Source: Elephas maximus indicus
Lineage: Eukaryota > Chordata > Mammalia > Proboscidea > Elephantidae
Reading direction: 5' to 3'
DNA length: 64,000 nt
Assembly: GCF_024166365.1 (NCBI RefSeq)
Contig: NC_064820.1
Span: 65,635,501-65,699,500 of the forward strand
This document shows positions 1-12,569 of this stretch, one piece after another (position 1 is the first letter of the stretch; each line of letters starts with the position of its first letter). Position numbers and translations under genes: made by a program. Under the pieces are notes generated by a model. That model ran no database searches. It worked only from the letters and a program-made list of their open reading frames with translations, and had not been told where the DNA came from.

Positions 1-71
1 GAAACTGAGGTTTATTCAGTTAACCAGCACTTTGACCTCCTACCCATGTTTAGGTACTTTGCCCTGATTTA

Positions 72-205
72 ATCCTTACATAACTCTACAAAATAGGTTT
101 CATTACTCCCATTTTATAGATGAAGATATTGAACCTCAGAAAGGCCTGGCACAAAGGTGAAAACCTGTTTAGTGGAAACACTCTGAGGCTAACACTGCGA
201 AGTAT
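72..205 (-). mobile_element. MIR remnant
   Basis: The 'cattactcccattttatag' and 'gatgaagatattgaacctca' pattern is the antisense of the MIR core. Followed at 213-280 by a weak sense-strand MIR-like stretch. Confidence 0.6.
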
Positions 206-404
206 CCTGGTTTGGCCACTTACTTGATCTTGAGCAAGCTAGCATTCTATGCTTGAGTGTCCATATCTGCAGGGTGAGCACATGCTCTGGGGTGCCTGAG
301 TTAATCTTGGTTTATACCTGTGGTCCCCGTGTCATTATTAATAGCATCTCCTTTCTCTCTCAAAAGTGCCCTAATTGGGAAGTTAAGTTTATTGTATGGT
401 CATC

Positions 405-545
405 CTATGGTCTATAAAATGGGGATAATATTACCTAGGTCATGGAGTGGTTGCAAGGAATCAATGGGACTTTGCACATAAAGTGCATGACACCTAACCA
501 ATAGTAAGCACTCAATAAATGTTAGCTGTGATTATTATTGTTATA
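405..545 (+). mobile_element. MIR remnant
   Basis: Sense MIR core to 3' end: 'tataaaatggggataata' through 'agtaagcactcaataaatg' and a T/A-rich end. Confidence 0.7.
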
Positions 546-706
546 ATTAGGAAGGCACCTAGAGAAGGGACAGCAAAGAGCTAAGCCAAGTTTTCCTACT
601 TTACTTCCCCATCACGGTCTCTGTGAGTGGTGCTCCCTGGAACTGGGCAGCATCCAGCCTTAGGAGCTTCAGAGTGACCCAGCTGTAGTACTCCCAGCCG
701 TTGTAG

Positions 707-905
707 AGCAGTTGCCATCCAGTCAGTTTTGACTCATTGCAACCCAGGTGTGTTAGAATACCACTGTGCGCCATAGGGTTTTCAATGGCTGATTTTTCAG
801 AACTAGATTGCCAGGCCTTTCTTCTGAGGAGCCTCTGAGTAGACTCGAATCTCCAGCCTTTCGTTAGCAGACAAGCTTATTAACCATTTGCACTACCTAG
901 GGACT
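707..905 (-). mobile_element. AfroSINE, 'bcut' type with aaaatcagcc body
   Basis: Antisense tRNA-derived SINE of the type that carries 'tttcaatggctgatttttc' (antisense) in the body. Flanked by a TSD CCAGCCGTT(G/C)TAG at 694-706 and 906-918, one mismatch in 13. Confidence 0.85.
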
Positions 906-1097
906 CCAGCCGTTCTAGACTAGAGGCCATATGATTGCACCAAGATGGCCTTTTCTACATCTGCACTGATCAAAATCACCACCTGGTCCTTCTTAGGTCA
1001 AGTGGTTGACACTGAATTGTTTTTCTTTTATTCTAAAATTTAGAGCCCTCCCCCAAAAAAGCCCAGATTCCTTAAATAGGGAACGTCCGCAGAGAAC

Positions 1098-1352
1098 CAG
1101 GGCTTTAAACTGGTTTGTTCTGGTTCAAACTCCTGCTGAGAATTTGCATTTTCATTCCGGGTATACTGAATCAGGATCTACATTTTAACAAGATCCCCAA
1201 GTGATTTTTCATATAATAAATTTTGAGAACCACTGCTCTACTATGGCTCTCAGAATTGGTCTCAAACCAACAGTATTACCATTGCCTGGAAACCTGTTAG
1301 AAAAGCAAATTCTCAGCAGGGTTTGGAACCAGAATGAAGGTTGGAAGCCCTG
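1098..1352. mobile_element. hAT-type MITE, copy 1
   Basis: Terminal inverted repeats of about 50 bases start CAGGGCTTTAAACTGG and end in the complementary AAGCCCTG. The interior contains TTTTGAGAACCACTG followed by a second MER5-like start. The eight-base flanks (1090-1097 and 1353-1360) agree at five of eight positions, a decayed hAT-type TSD. See copies at 36928 and 60733. Confidence 0.7.
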
Positions 1353-1828
1353 TATAGAATCCTGCAAATAGCCCCACCCCAGTCCCAGCCCATATTAATT
1401 AACTGAGTGGCTTAAGGGAGTTGCCTCATCTTCAAGATTAAGAGGTAGGAGTGAATGTTTTCCTCTGGCCCCCTCAAATGTTCTTGATTACAGTAATAAA
1501 AATGCTAAGCGCTATTGCCTCTTATTGGACTGAAGGCTGCTGAAAACTCCTCATTCCCTGAAGAACCTAATTGCTGATGCTAGTGCATCTAAACAGGTGT
1601 TCTTTAGATTGCTTTTCCTAACGCTTTTTCACTAGAAAGATCAATTTAAATGTTGCTTTGAGCTAATCAGTGATTGCTTCTGTATTCATCCAAATTTATA
1701 TCACTGATGCTGTGTACTGGATGAGACATTACCTTCAAAGTCTATTAACTTAAACAAGGTAGGTGATTTTTAATTTAATTCTTTGTCCTTTTCTATGTCC
1801 TCCACATTTTACACAAAATACAAAATAA
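1353..1828. other. Unassigned intergenic sequence
   Basis: AT-rich, no recognised gene or repeat. Confidence 0.4.
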
Positions 1829-1839
1829 GCATGTAATTA

Positions 1840-1989
1840 AAGTAGCCCTGGTGGCACGGTGGTTAAAGCGATTGACTGCTAACTGAAAGGTTGGTGGTTC
1901 GAAACCACCAGCAGCTCCATGGGAAGAAGATGGGACAGTCTGCTTCCACAGAGATTTGAGTCGGAGTTGACTTAACAGCAGTCGGTTAT
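1840..1989 (+). mobile_element. AfroSINE, internally deleted
   Basis: Sense tRNA-like head ('agccctggtggcacggtgg', B-box-like 'ggttcgaaacc') joined directly from 'tgcttccacagag' to 'gagtcggagttgac', so about 60 bases of the body are missing. TSD GCATGTAATTA / GCATGTATTA at 1829 and 1990. Confidence 0.85.
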
Positions 1990-2054
1990 GCATGTATTAC
2001 TTCCATTATTTCTAATGCCGAGTTTAAACTTAAACTTCTAGAGTTATCATTAGA

Positions 2055-2130
2055 TGTCCTACAGCACCCAGCATAATGTACTGTAGAGTGTGAGTGTTCA
2101 ATAAATATTTGTGAAATAAATAAATAAATA
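2055..2130 (+). mobile_element. L2 3' end remnant
   Basis: 'cagcacccagcataatgta' and 'caataaatatttgtgaaat' followed by an AAAT repeat, as in LINE2 3' ends. Confidence 0.6.
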
Positions 2131-2912
2131 CCCTAACCTGGGTTGCAAACAAATGAGGTTTGTTGTCTCCATGTAATTTGGTCCAGGAATTCTTTCATGT
2201 TGTCTAAAGTTAATTTCGGAAAAATTACTGCATTCCCTTCCACAAAGCTTTCATGGTACGTTCTTACTGCTCTCCCTCAGAAGAAGGTGGAATGTGCCAG
2301 TCAATGGATGAAAACGTTACAGAGAAGTGTGGTCTGGATGAAGACGGTCCAATGAACCCGTAGAGAAATGGGACCAGAAAGATTGTACATCCAGGAATCT
2401 GAAAAGAGTAGCAAGAATGTTTCAACCTTTGATTCTTTGTTGGGAGTAACTGGGATTCAGTTTGGAATTTGGACAGACCTTTCAGAAATTAAAAAAATAG
2501 GGATAACCGTGTCCTCTGATGTTGTACCTTCATCAAGATGAAATAGTGACAAAGCCAATTAATTACCTTCCTTTCCTAAAAGGATTCTCAGCGCGCCAAC
2601 AAAAATGCCAAAACAAAAATATGGCTGGCCAGTCTCTGAACAGCCTGAAACACAAGCTTGTGGGGAGATAATCAGGGTCACAGTTCCAAATGGTGGTTTC
2701 ACACTGACCTCGCGGAACTGAATACAAACTGGACGAGTATTACAGAGAAGTAATTGTTAGTGGGATGATTTAAACACAATGTCTGATTGTTTTCTATGTG
2801 TTCCTGAATTCAACACCCAACCGATTGTACATACAGAAATGCAGGATGGTGTTGTGAAAGGCGTATGGGCTCTCACTCAGACAGACCTGGGTTAAAAGCT
2901 GATGATCCTCGT
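2131..2912. other. Unassigned intergenic sequence
   Basis: No gene or repeat recognised. Confidence 0.4.
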
Positions 2913-3087
2913 ATGGAGACCTGGTGATGCAGTGGCTAAGAGTTCAGCTGCCAATCATAAAGGTTGGCAGTTCAAATCCTGCAGCCGTTCCTTGGAAACC
3001 CTATGGGGCAGTTCTAATCTGCCCCAGAGGGTCACTATGAGTTGGGATTGACACGACAGGAATGGGTTTGTTTTTTTGTTTGTTTAG
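2913..3087 (+). mobile_element. AfroSINE, internally deleted
   Basis: Sense copy with the tRNA-like head, 'ccttggaaaccctatgggg' and 'tcactatgagttgggattg', and a GTTTGTTT tail at about 3068-3087. Confidence 0.85.
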
Positions 3088-3224
3088 TCTCTTATTGGCT
3101 ATGGGACGTTAAAGCACTTAACATTCTAGAGCTTTGATTTTTGTCATTTGTTATTATTGGCTGGCATGTTCTAAATCAGCATAAGGATCTATTTAAAAGA
3201 ACCTCGTTAATGGATTTGAGTTAC

Positions 3225-3700
3225 ATGTATTTCAGTTAGTTTTTGCTGTGTAACAAACCATCCCAAAACTTAGTGTTTTAAAACAGCAATTACTTATTTA
3301 AGCTCACAATTCTATGAAGCAGCAATTGGGGCTGGGCTCAACTGGTCAGTCCTTCTGGTCAGGGTTGCGTTCACTTATATGTCTGTGGTTGGCTTTCAAC
3401 ATAGCCAATAGCTGGTTGGATTAGGATGAACTCAGATGGGATGGCTCATCCACAGAACCTCTTATTGTCCAGCACACAATTCTGGCCTTGTTCACATGGA
3501 AGCTGGAAATAATTCCAAGGGACAGCAGAGCACACAAGACCTGTTGTGGTCTAGGTTAAGAACTGTCGCACCATCATTTTCACCACATTCTCTTGGACAA
3601 GCATGTCACAAAACCAGCCCAGATTGACGAGGTGGGTATAGAGACTTTACTTCCTGATGGGAGGCACTGCAAAGTCATATTGCAAAGGATGTAGACACAG
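3225..3700 (-). mobile_element. Ancient LTR-like or medium-reiterated repeat
   Basis: 'ttgctgtgtaacaaaccatc' and 'cacaattctatgaagcagc' resemble the antisense of old placental LTR-type repeats (MLT-like). Borders and family not certain; the right half is weaker. Confidence 0.5.
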
Positions 3701-4463
3701 GGAAGGATGAAGGATTTAGGCGATTTTTCATAATCGATCTACCAAAGTGGATAATTGAAGGAAAAAATGGACAACTGAAGACATAAAGTAAAAACAAAAA
3801 GAATTTTGTAAATCATTTGGTAAAGTAAAAGCCTCCCTCATGTGATTCCCCTGTACTCACCCTCAGTGGCTCCTCATTTCCTTCTGAATGGTGGGCAGGC
3901 TCCACAGCCAAGCACTCAGGTTCCTGATGTTACATTTTCAACCAGCCTTGCCATTCACAACAGTTTTATTCAAGGCCAAACCCCAAGCAGACGAAACATC
4001 TTGAGTGAAGCAGGGATTGAAATTTCTTGTGCTTGCACTTGTGTCTATTCTGTCCTTTCTGTCTAGAATTCCCACCATTTCATCTCTGCCTTTGGAAATC
4101 TCACAATTCATTTGAGGTTCTCATCAAATGCCAATTCCTCCATGAAACCCAGTTTGCAGTCTCCATCCAGATATCATGGAGTCCGAGTTTTACAAGAAAA
4201 GAGCTAGAAAGGGTCGTGCCTGGTTTTTCAAACCTGACAGTATTCTGGACCTTTGTTACCTTATCTTGAGAGTATTTGTGCCCTTATTATATTCATTCAT
4301 TCACCATATGAACTTTTTAAGATGAGACAGACAGTATACACTGCCAAACCAAGTATGTGGCCTATGGAGAGTACGTTCTTAAGGAATTGTAAGTTTTGAA
4401 GAATGACTTTTTAAAAGTAAGATATACCTGAACATAGAAATGACTAACGTGGCCTCTTAATCA
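3701..4463. other. Unassigned, with L2-like stretch
   Basis: About 4030-4270 has the 'tctgtctagaattcccacc' and 'ccaattcctccatgaaaccc' pattern of an L2 3' region. The rest is not recognised. Confidence 0.45.
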
Positions 4464-4666
4464 GAAGTCCCCAGGTGGTGCACACACTTAATGTCCTCAA
4501 CTGATAAGTGAAAGGTTGTAAGTTCAAGTCCACCATGAGATGCCTGAAAAGAAAGACCTGGTGTTCTACGTCCGAATATTCAGTGATTGAAAACCCTAGG
4601 GAGCACAGTTCTACTCTAACACACATGGGTTTGCCATGAGTCAGAGTTGACTCGATGGCAGGAGCT
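4464..4666 (+). mobile_element. AfroSINE, 'gagcacagttctac' subfamily
   Basis: Sense copy whose body reads 'ttcagtgattgaaaacccta' and 'gggagcacagttctactct', unlike the 'gcagtctgcttcc' subfamily. TSD TCTTAATCA / TCTCAATCA at 4455 and 4667. Confidence 0.8.
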
Positions 4667-4679
4667 TCTCAATCAAGTC

Positions 4680-4830
4680 TTCAAAACATGGAACTTTAGA
4701 ACTAAGAGCTCATCTCTTTGGACTCCTTCCTTCAGGGGTGAAGAACTTTGTTTCAGAGAGGTTGAGGGTTTTGTTCAAGGTCACCCAGCTGAGGAAGAGC
4801 AGAGTTCAGGCTGCAGAGCTCCTGAGTGCT
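4680..4830 (-). mobile_element. MIR-like remnant
   Basis: 'caaggtcacccagctgagg' after 'ttcagagaggttgaggg' is the antisense MIR core pattern. Confidence 0.55.
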
Positions 4831-6150
4831 CTTCCAGACTTTTCTTCGGGCATAATTTAACATGTATCAGTTTATCCTTGAGTGTAAAGTACACTTCATG
4901 ACTGAATTTGGGTAACTGGCTAACTATTCACAGTTCCCCCACCCCCTCCCTTTTAATGCCTGTTTCTAAGCAGCAAAGTTGTGGTTCAGTGACTTCTGTC
5001 TGGATAATATGAAAACAGGGCGCCCAGCCAATTTCGATGAGCTAACTATTTCTCTAAATTATCATGCCTAACCAAAGGGCCCTAAAGCCTGCTGTTCAAC
5101 ACTTATCATCGTATCTGGGGGATGGGCCATACCCAGGCATGTCATCAAATAGCTGGAATTTTATATTTAAGACTGTCAAGCAGTGAAAATTGTCATCCTT
5201 AGAAATGACTGACAGTTCCCCTGCCTCATTTCTGCTACATTGAGTTAGGTAAAGAAAAAAAAAATCAACTTCAGTCTTTTTGCAGATTTCTCGCCGAAGA
5301 TACATGTGACAGGGCTATAAATTTTCACCAGAAAATGATGGGAGGAGGGACACTCCAAAATGCCTGAAAGACTTTGCAAATGGTCCCAATTAACAGAATG
5401 CAGCTAACACCTCGAAAAAGAAAATAAAATGAATTTTGCAGTGGGAATGAATCTTGTTTGGAGTGCTGGGTTGTTGGCTAATTGCCTAGGGAGAGTGGTG
5501 GCCAGGCTGCCAGCTGGCTGATCCACACGCCTATGAAGGATGCAGTCAGCTTACACCTTGGCAAACCATGATTTTGATGGAAATCTTAGAGGTCGGTAGA
5601 TGTTCTCCCTAGTAAAGTACATTAGATCAGGTCATTGCTTTTATTTGAGTGGGGAAAATATTTTGATGTCCTGAATTAGTGGACCAAGTCAGTACTTTGT
5701 TCCAAATGTGAGTCCATTACTGTATCAGACTAGATATATACCCTAAAAGAGACAAGGGATGTAACTGAACAGTAGCGCTTTCATCTAATCCCAAGTTAAA
5801 CCAATCATGCCACTGAAACCAACCAACTGGCTCACTAACAATAGCACATCTTCCCACAAGTCCCACTGAACAACCTTTTATTTTTTCAAACTCTACACAC
5901 CAAAGCTACTACTGTCCTATCCTCTAAAGTTCACTCATATTTAGCCTTGCGTAGTTGTTTGTTTTTCCTAAGTCTGAAGACAGGGGTCAGGTGTAAACAT
6001 CTTAGTATCCCCACAATGACTAGTTTAGTGCTTTTCATGCAGAGGCACTCCCTGAACGAAAGAACAGCAGAGAGAGCTTCTATATTCCAGATTCCATACC
6101 GAAAAGACAGCCATTTAAACACTGTTTTACCTGACAATACCAAGTTTTGA
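4831..6150. other. Unassigned intergenic sequence
   Basis: No gene or recognised repeat in this 1.3 kb stretch. Confidence 0.4.
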
Positions 6151-7400
6151 TGATGAATATGGAGTAACAAGAATGCTTATTCACCATCAATGGTGTGAAA
6201 ATTGGTACAAATCTTTGGAGAACAATCTTATAAAATTGAGTAACAGTTAAACATGTTCACACCCTACAATCCATCAATTTCAAATCTCTGTACATACCTT
6301 AGAAAAACTCTCATATCTATCCGTAAGAAACATAGATAAGAACATTCAAAAAGTGGCATTGTTTGCAATAGCAAAAAGAAAAAGAGGAGTAAACCTAAAT
6401 ACAAGAAATCAACAGAAAAATAGATAAACTATGGTATATGCATATAATGGAAATCTATGCAGCATTAAAAATAAATGACCTAGAGTTACAGTTACCAACG
6501 TGAATGACTCTTACATGCATAAAGTTATACAAATAAAGCAAGAATATATCACCCCCTGAAAAAAAAATCTGTTTTTAAAAATTGACAAAATCCCCATGAG
6601 TATTCCAAAAGAATTTATTTTTTGGAAATTTGTCAAAAGTGATTCTAATATTTATGGGGGGGGGAGATATAAAAATGGCCAGAAAAAATACTGTGAACAG
6701 GTTTAAAAAACAAATAAAGACTGGGAAAAGTACTGTATATGAACAAACAAACAAAAAGTTAATATCCTCAATTAAAACAAAAGGTAATATCTTTACCATA
6801 TAAAAATGGACAAAGAATGTGATCTGGGAATTTACAAAAGAAGAAATGGCCAATTAGCATATGAAAGCTTTTCAACCTAACAATCAAAGAATACAAATGC
6901 CAGCTAGATACCAATTTTCATCTATCTGACAAGGAAAAACTAGATTTTCCTGGGTGGGGTTATTTGATACTTTCACACACTGTCCATGGCAAAACAAAAT
7001 GATATCACCTTACTGGAGGGTAAATTGTCAATAGATATTTAAAGGCTTAAACATAGGACCTATAGAAATTCATCCAAAGAGAAGTAGCATATAAGTCTGT
7101 AAAGATACAAACAGCCTAAATGCTGAACAACAGAGGATTAATCAAATGAGGTCGACTCCATCCATACTATTATACAGCTATTAAATTGCTAAAATTGATA
7201 TCTATTAATTAGAATAGAGAGATACTTGCAACATATTAAGAAAAAAGCAGGCCTCAATTTATGAATTTTTAGAATCACATTAAAAACATTTATATACGTA
7301 TATTAACATATACTTACCGATATATATGAACACATACATACATTTTTATATCTGCGTGATAGGCATGCTTTATGCCTGCTTCAGAGTTGTTTTCATATGA
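6150..7400 (+). mobile_element. Old L1 (L1M-type) 3' region, fragmented
   Basis: Recognisable L1 ORF2-end and 3' UTR phrases in sense: 'tttgcaatagcaaaaagaaa', 'aaactatggtatatgcatat' and later 'taaatgctgaacaacagagg'. Interrupted by stops in all frames, probably two fragments joined near 6560. Confidence 0.65.
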
Positions 7401-7942
7401 AAGGGCTGATTGACCTTAGCTCCCTGATAATAAATATTTGAGAGTTTTGTTCAAACACACTTATAAAGTTTAAAAAAGCAAAAATATAATGGAGCTGACA
7501 AAAGTTGGAAAGTAAACAGGAGTAGACCACAGCATTTGAAAGAGCTCCTTTAATGAAACTTGCACCAATAATGGTGAATGTACCAATTTTTTTCCTTGCT
7601 AGAGATTAGGCTGGGTTAGGTTTTTAAACTTAAATATACTTGAAATATGCATATGCCTATTCACGCACTAATTGGGAGGTTGGATTAGATGAACTATAAC
7701 AAGTCTTTCACGCTTTAGATTTACCTTATTACAAACATATACAGGCAATCCGTGCCTTATACTTTAATTAGATATTGAAAGATTTTTATAAGCCTAAAGT
7801 TAATTATACAAGTTCAAATATATAGAGGAGGGGAAATTGATGGGCAAAGGAAGGATGGTAAGAGATAAGAAAAAATGAGAAATAATTTTTTAAAACAATA
7901 TTTTTTAAATGCCACAGAGAATAAGTGAGTGGAAGATAGTTT
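7401..7942. other. Unassigned AT-rich sequence
   Basis: No gene or repeat recognised. Confidence 0.4.
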
Positions 7943-7954
7943 AAAATTGCTAAA

Positions 7955-8132
7955 ACAAACCAAACCCATCGCTGTGAAGTCAATTCCGACAGAGTAGAAT
8001 TGTCCCATGGGGTTTCCAAGGCTGTAAATCTTTACAGACACAGACTGCCATATCTTCCTCCCACAGAGCAGATGGTAGATTCGAACCACTGACCTTCTGG
8101 TTAGCAGCCAAGCACTTGCCACCAGGGTTCCT
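7955..8132 (-). mobile_element. AfroSINE, near full length
   Basis: Antisense copy ending in 'gccaccagggttcct'. TSD AAAATTGCTAAA / AAAATTACTAAA at 7943 and 8133. Confidence 0.9.
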
Positions 8133-8313
8133 AAAATTACTAAAGTTGAACATAATAGATCAAATTAGCATTAGTATTTTTGAGTACATGATTGTAAAAA
8201 GACAAACTAAATGATCAGCTGTCTTTCTAAGACTAGAGGTAATAGAATCAATTATGATTTGTTATTAAGTACATTAGGTGAAAATTAGCCTTTACTGGTT
8301 CCTAAAAAATGAG

Positions 8314-8430
8314 CTCAAGCATTACAACGACTGTAAGGATGGCTCAGGACTGGGCAGTGTTTCCTTCTGTTGTGCATAGGGTCGCTATGAGTCAGAACCG
8401 ACTTGATGGCACCTAACAACAACGACAACA
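8314..8430 (+). mobile_element. RTE LINE, severely 5'-truncated 3' end
   Basis: 117 bases matching the RTE 3' end ('ggactgggcagtgtttcct', 'gatggcacctaacaacaac'). TSD GTTCCTAAAAA then TGAG or ATGAG at 8298-8313 and 8431-8447. The tail is an imperfect ACA repeat, typical of RTE elements rather than a plain poly(A). Confidence 0.8.
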
Positions 8431-8447
8431 GTTCCTAAAAATATGAG

Positions 8448-10293
8448 GTTGTTATAAAAGACTGTGGTCCCTTATTAACATTTGTACACTGATGGTTCAT
8501 AAACCAGCTCCTTTCCTGGAACTAAACTAGACTAGATGATCAATTAATGGCTAAAATGCTATTATGTCTCTTTTTAATATTGCTGGTCAAAAACGTAAAT
8601 ATTCCTGATTCAACTTCTGTTTCTATTTGCGTAATATAATTTGGTCATAATTGGTTTCGTTTCGATTGACTTTACATTTTGGGTACTTACTATCTTTTCT
8701 CTCATCCACTGGGAATGCCAAGTACCAATTTTTGCCATTTAGCAAGTCAGCTACGAGCTTCCCACTAAGTGCCTTAATTATTGTTAATTGAATATTATAA
8801 ACGGTTTTTCGCCTTTTTCAAGATCACCATCTTGGCAATCGATGTAGCCTTTTCTCAGCTAGCCTACGTTAAAGCACCAAGAATCCTTTCTACCTCTTTT
8901 CCATACAGTCATCAAATCAAGTATCAGCGATAACTGGTTACTGTAAAAACTACCCTCCTCTTTTCAAATGTCACGTCACATATATGCTTCGTATGGCACT
9001 TAGAACATGGTGGTTGCTTAATGAATATTAAACGACAGCTGTCCTTTTAAATAGAAAGATTCCCAATTCCAGTCTGAGAGAGAACATTCAATTTCACTTT
9101 CCAGAGCGCTCACGGTGCCTGGCATCTCCCCTAGTGTGGCAGGCCTGGTACTCTAGGGCAGAGTTCTCCCACTGTCATGCACTAGGACTTTCTAGGCCTT
9201 TTTGCTGTTTTATCATTGAAAGAAAAGATAGTAAATAAAAAGCCTCAGATGATCTGAGAATATCAGAAATGCTATAGGCAAAAAACTGGAGAGCGGAAAA
9301 ATCACTGAGCTGGCCTTCCTGTGTACTTCTGCCTTACAATGCACAATAAAAAAGAAATGAGAAATTTATGATCTGTCTTTTCAGCTTTCAAACTTTGTCT
9401 CCAATTTTGGAGGGGGCTGGGGACTAAGGCTACAATGGAATGAAGTTATGTTGGAGGCTGGTTTCAGCTACACAAAATTTTGCTTTCTTACTGATTTGTT
9501 TTCTTGCTTAGTCAATGAAATCTCAGGCATCATTATGGAATCAGGACTAGAAGAAGCCTTGAGACACAATTCAGTGTCTCCTTCCCTATCGTGGTGACCC
9601 GTAAATCATCACAGAAAGGATGGAGTCCATCTCTTTGGAGGAACAGGCTTCCACAGGCTTGGCTGGTAGCCTGTCCTAGCGTAGCTGGCATTTTCTGTCA
9701 GAACTCTTTCCCTTGTATCTAGTCACTTGCTGTTAAGTTTGGCAGGTCTTAGGGTTAGAGGAAAATTCAAGGCTGACCTTTAGCAATTTTCCAGTGTTGA
9801 GTGTCACCCACAATGTGGTGCTAAATGTGTCCCCAGCTTTTTCTTTTCCTATTGCTGACATTTCTTAACTATCTGATCCTTTTACCTTGTATATAGATTT
9901 GTAAGCCACCTCAAATCTTTCTGATAGAAGGTAGGTCAGTATGAATAAAGGATTGAATGAATCAAATAATAAAACATGCACTCCAGCTGCAGTTTAAGAG
10001 CATTTTTGCTTGTTCTGAAGAAGAGCTGGTTATCATTACATTTTAATAGAGATAGCAATCCAAGCCTCCCCAGGCCCCAGCCCTTTCTAATGAGAAATGC
10101 CCTGACTACAACTCCTGCTGTATAGGATCCTACCCCTCTATCCCCTACCCTTTGTTTGCCCCAGGGAAATGGACCAGTGGCAGGTACCATCACATTGCCT
10201 GGAAAATGACCTGGCACCAACAGGAAAACTGGATCAATCAGATTCAGCTTCCCAAGGATTTAAAGTATAGCAAAAATTTGCTAATCAGTCGAG
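8448..10293. other. Unassigned intergenic sequence
   Basis: About 1.8 kb without a recognised gene or repeat, apart from a faint L2-like end near 9930-9970. Confidence 0.4.
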
Positions 10294-10304
10294 GGGGAGC
10301 TGAA

Positions 10305-10501
10305 GAAGCCCAGGTGGTGCCGTGGTTAAGCGCTTGACTGCTAACCAAAATGTTGGCGGTTTGAACCCACTAATTACTCTGCAGGAGAAAGACGTAGCAG
10401 TCTGCTTCCATAAAGATTACAGCCTTGGAAACCCTGTGGGGAAGTTCTACTCTGTCCTATAGGGTCACTATGAGTTGGAATCAGCTTAGTGGCAATGGGG
10501 A
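10305..10501 (+). mobile_element. AfroSINE, full length
   Basis: Sense copy with head, 'gcagtctgcttccataaag' body and 'tcactatgagttggaatca' end. Perfect 11-base TSD GGGGAGCTGAA at 10294 and 10502. Confidence 0.92.
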
Positions 10502-10512
10502 GGGGAGCTGAA

Positions 10513-11476
10513 ACTGAAAGGTCTTGATTACAAAGAAGCCCAAGAGGCTGTCTTGTGAAGTGCAAGCTGGTTATGAGGGAGCAGAAACCATGACTAAGTT
10601 AAGAAGCTGGTCAAGAGGGAGATGAGGGTAAGCCAGGGTGGCCCACTGACAGAGGTGAGAATACGGAGGGACCCAGAGCTGCTCCTGATCCTGGAGGCTT
10701 TTACATCTGCTTCCAGTGCACCCAAATTCTCATGGTAAATCCTCCTTTTCCAAGATGACCTGGCAGTCTTCGTCATTTGCAGCCAAGAGTGCCTGCGTGT
10801 GTCAAAGCACTTCTTTTTTTTTCTGTTTTCACTCAGTTAAAAGTTTTTACTTGCTCGTTTGGAGCTTTTCTATTTTCCAACAAGATTTTAGAAATTATTG
10901 TATCATAGATATTTGGAGGCAGAAGTTTAGTAGAGATCAAACAGAAAGGGCTAATTATTTCCACCTACTTGTCTCCACATAAATACTGTATTAAAAATTC
11001 CTAAATATTTATGGAAGTAGATTCCCTAACTTCCTTCAATGTCTCGCTCATTTTCTCACAAGTAGTAGACCTCACATGCTATGAAGCTCCACTGTCTGAT
11101 GTTTGTACATACTGAGGTTTCCATACTTTTTCTCATTTTTGGAGGGTAGAATAGTTGGCTTTTTGACTTGACTTCTCCCTGAAACACTACTCCCTTGTCT
11201 CCAGTCAATGTAACACTTGGGCAAGTTTCTTCCTTCTCTGGGGCTCAGTGCCCTAGGCTAGTGTCCTGTTCCGCTGGGAGGAATGGCAGGAATGTATCAG
11301 TCACCTCCAGCCTGTTTCTGTATGTGAGGAAGCTGAATTTCTTTCAACTTTGCCTATGATCAGACTGACCAATTGTGACATACAGAGATCCAGAACATTT
11401 GGTCATTTCATCTCCTATAAGGGACCACTGGTAATTAGCTTGATGGGAAATATATACCCTCTGGAGGTTCTGTTAC
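10513..11476. other. Unassigned intergenic sequence
   Basis: No gene or repeat recognised. Confidence 0.4.
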
Positions 11477-11961
11477 TGTGGTGGTTAAGATTGTGTGTAA
11501 ACTTGGCTGGGCCTTGATTCTCAGTGTTTATATGCGATCACTCCCAAGATTGAAACTGCTGTGAGCAGCTAATCAGTTGAAAGGGAGTTTCCTCTGGGGT
11601 GTGGCCTGTATCCGAATATAAGCAGACATTCTGGCTTTTTTGCTCACTGTGGTCCTGCGGCTGTCACCTGTTCATCCGACCTCCAGTTCTTGGGAATTGA
11701 GCTATCAGCTTATCTGCCGATTTCGGGATTCATCAATCTTCACAGCCTGTGAGCAAGAGCCCTGCTCTCCGGCTTGCTGATCTTGGGTTCACCAGCCCCT
11801 GCAGCTACGTGAGTCAAGAGAAGTCTCTATCCTGATGCATGGATTTGCGATGGTCCAGCCTCTACAATCACGTGAACTGTTTCCTTGATATAAATCTCTC
11901 TCTATATATACATTTATACGCTTTACTGGTTTTGTTTCTTTAGAGAATCCAGCCTAAGACA
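11477..11961 (+). mobile_element. Solo LTR, family A
   Basis: 485 bases starting TGTGGTGGTTAAG and ending CTAAGACA (TG...CA ends), with ATATAAATC near the 3' end where the poly(A) signal would lie. Five-base flanks GTTAC / GTCAC agree at four positions. A reverse-strand copy of the same family is at 49605-50395. No internal retroviral sequence is present. ERVL/MaLR-type by TSD length; family name not assigned. Confidence 0.7.
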
Positions 11962-12393
11962 GTCACAATAACATGTTTTGGGTCCCCATGTTAGCCATTG
12001 CCCTCTATTTATCAGAGTCACCTTAAGCTTTTAGATATATGCAGACATTTAAACCCCTAGAAACATGTAAAGCTCCTCATTCTCATTGTTTTTGTATTCT
12101 TTAGGGGCTGCTACATAGAACCCATGGTGTTAAGTAATTCATGAATTTATCAATGTCTAGCTTCTCTTGTAGCCAAAATTGACATTAAAAAAAAAAAAAT
12201 ACAGCAAATCAAATTGGTTGCACATAATTCAATTTGGTCATCCACTCTAAATGATGACTTTTCATCAGATGACTTTTTTCTGAATATATGTGGATGTTGG
12301 ATGTTCTAAGAAATATAACAATGAGTCAAGATCTGTTGCATAACATGTTGCGTATGCTTGATTTCTGGTTAATGGTGACTGGATTTGCCACAT
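11962..12393. other. Unassigned, with A13 run at 12188
   Basis: No gene or repeat recognised. Confidence 0.4.
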
Positions 12394-12407
12394 TATCTGT
12401 CATGGTA

Positions 12408-12555
12408 AACCCACACCCATTGCTGTCGAGTCGATTCCGACTCATAGCGACCCTACAGGTCAGAGTGGAACTGCCCCATAGGGTTTCCAAGGAGTGCCTG
12501 GTGGATTTGAACTGCCGACCTTTTGGTTAGCAGCTGTAGCACTTAACCACTATGC
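12408..12555 (-). mobile_element. AfroSINE, young-looking
   Basis: Antisense copy close to consensus ('gtcgagtcgattccgactca'). Perfect 14-base TSD TATCTGTCATGGTA at 12394 and 12556. Confidence 0.93.
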
Positions 12556-12569
12556 TATCTGTCATGGTA

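Noticed and set aside
3225..3700. Candidate full LTR
   Set aside because: Resembles an old LTR-type repeat, but I could not find matching ends or a TSD, so only a remnant is listed.
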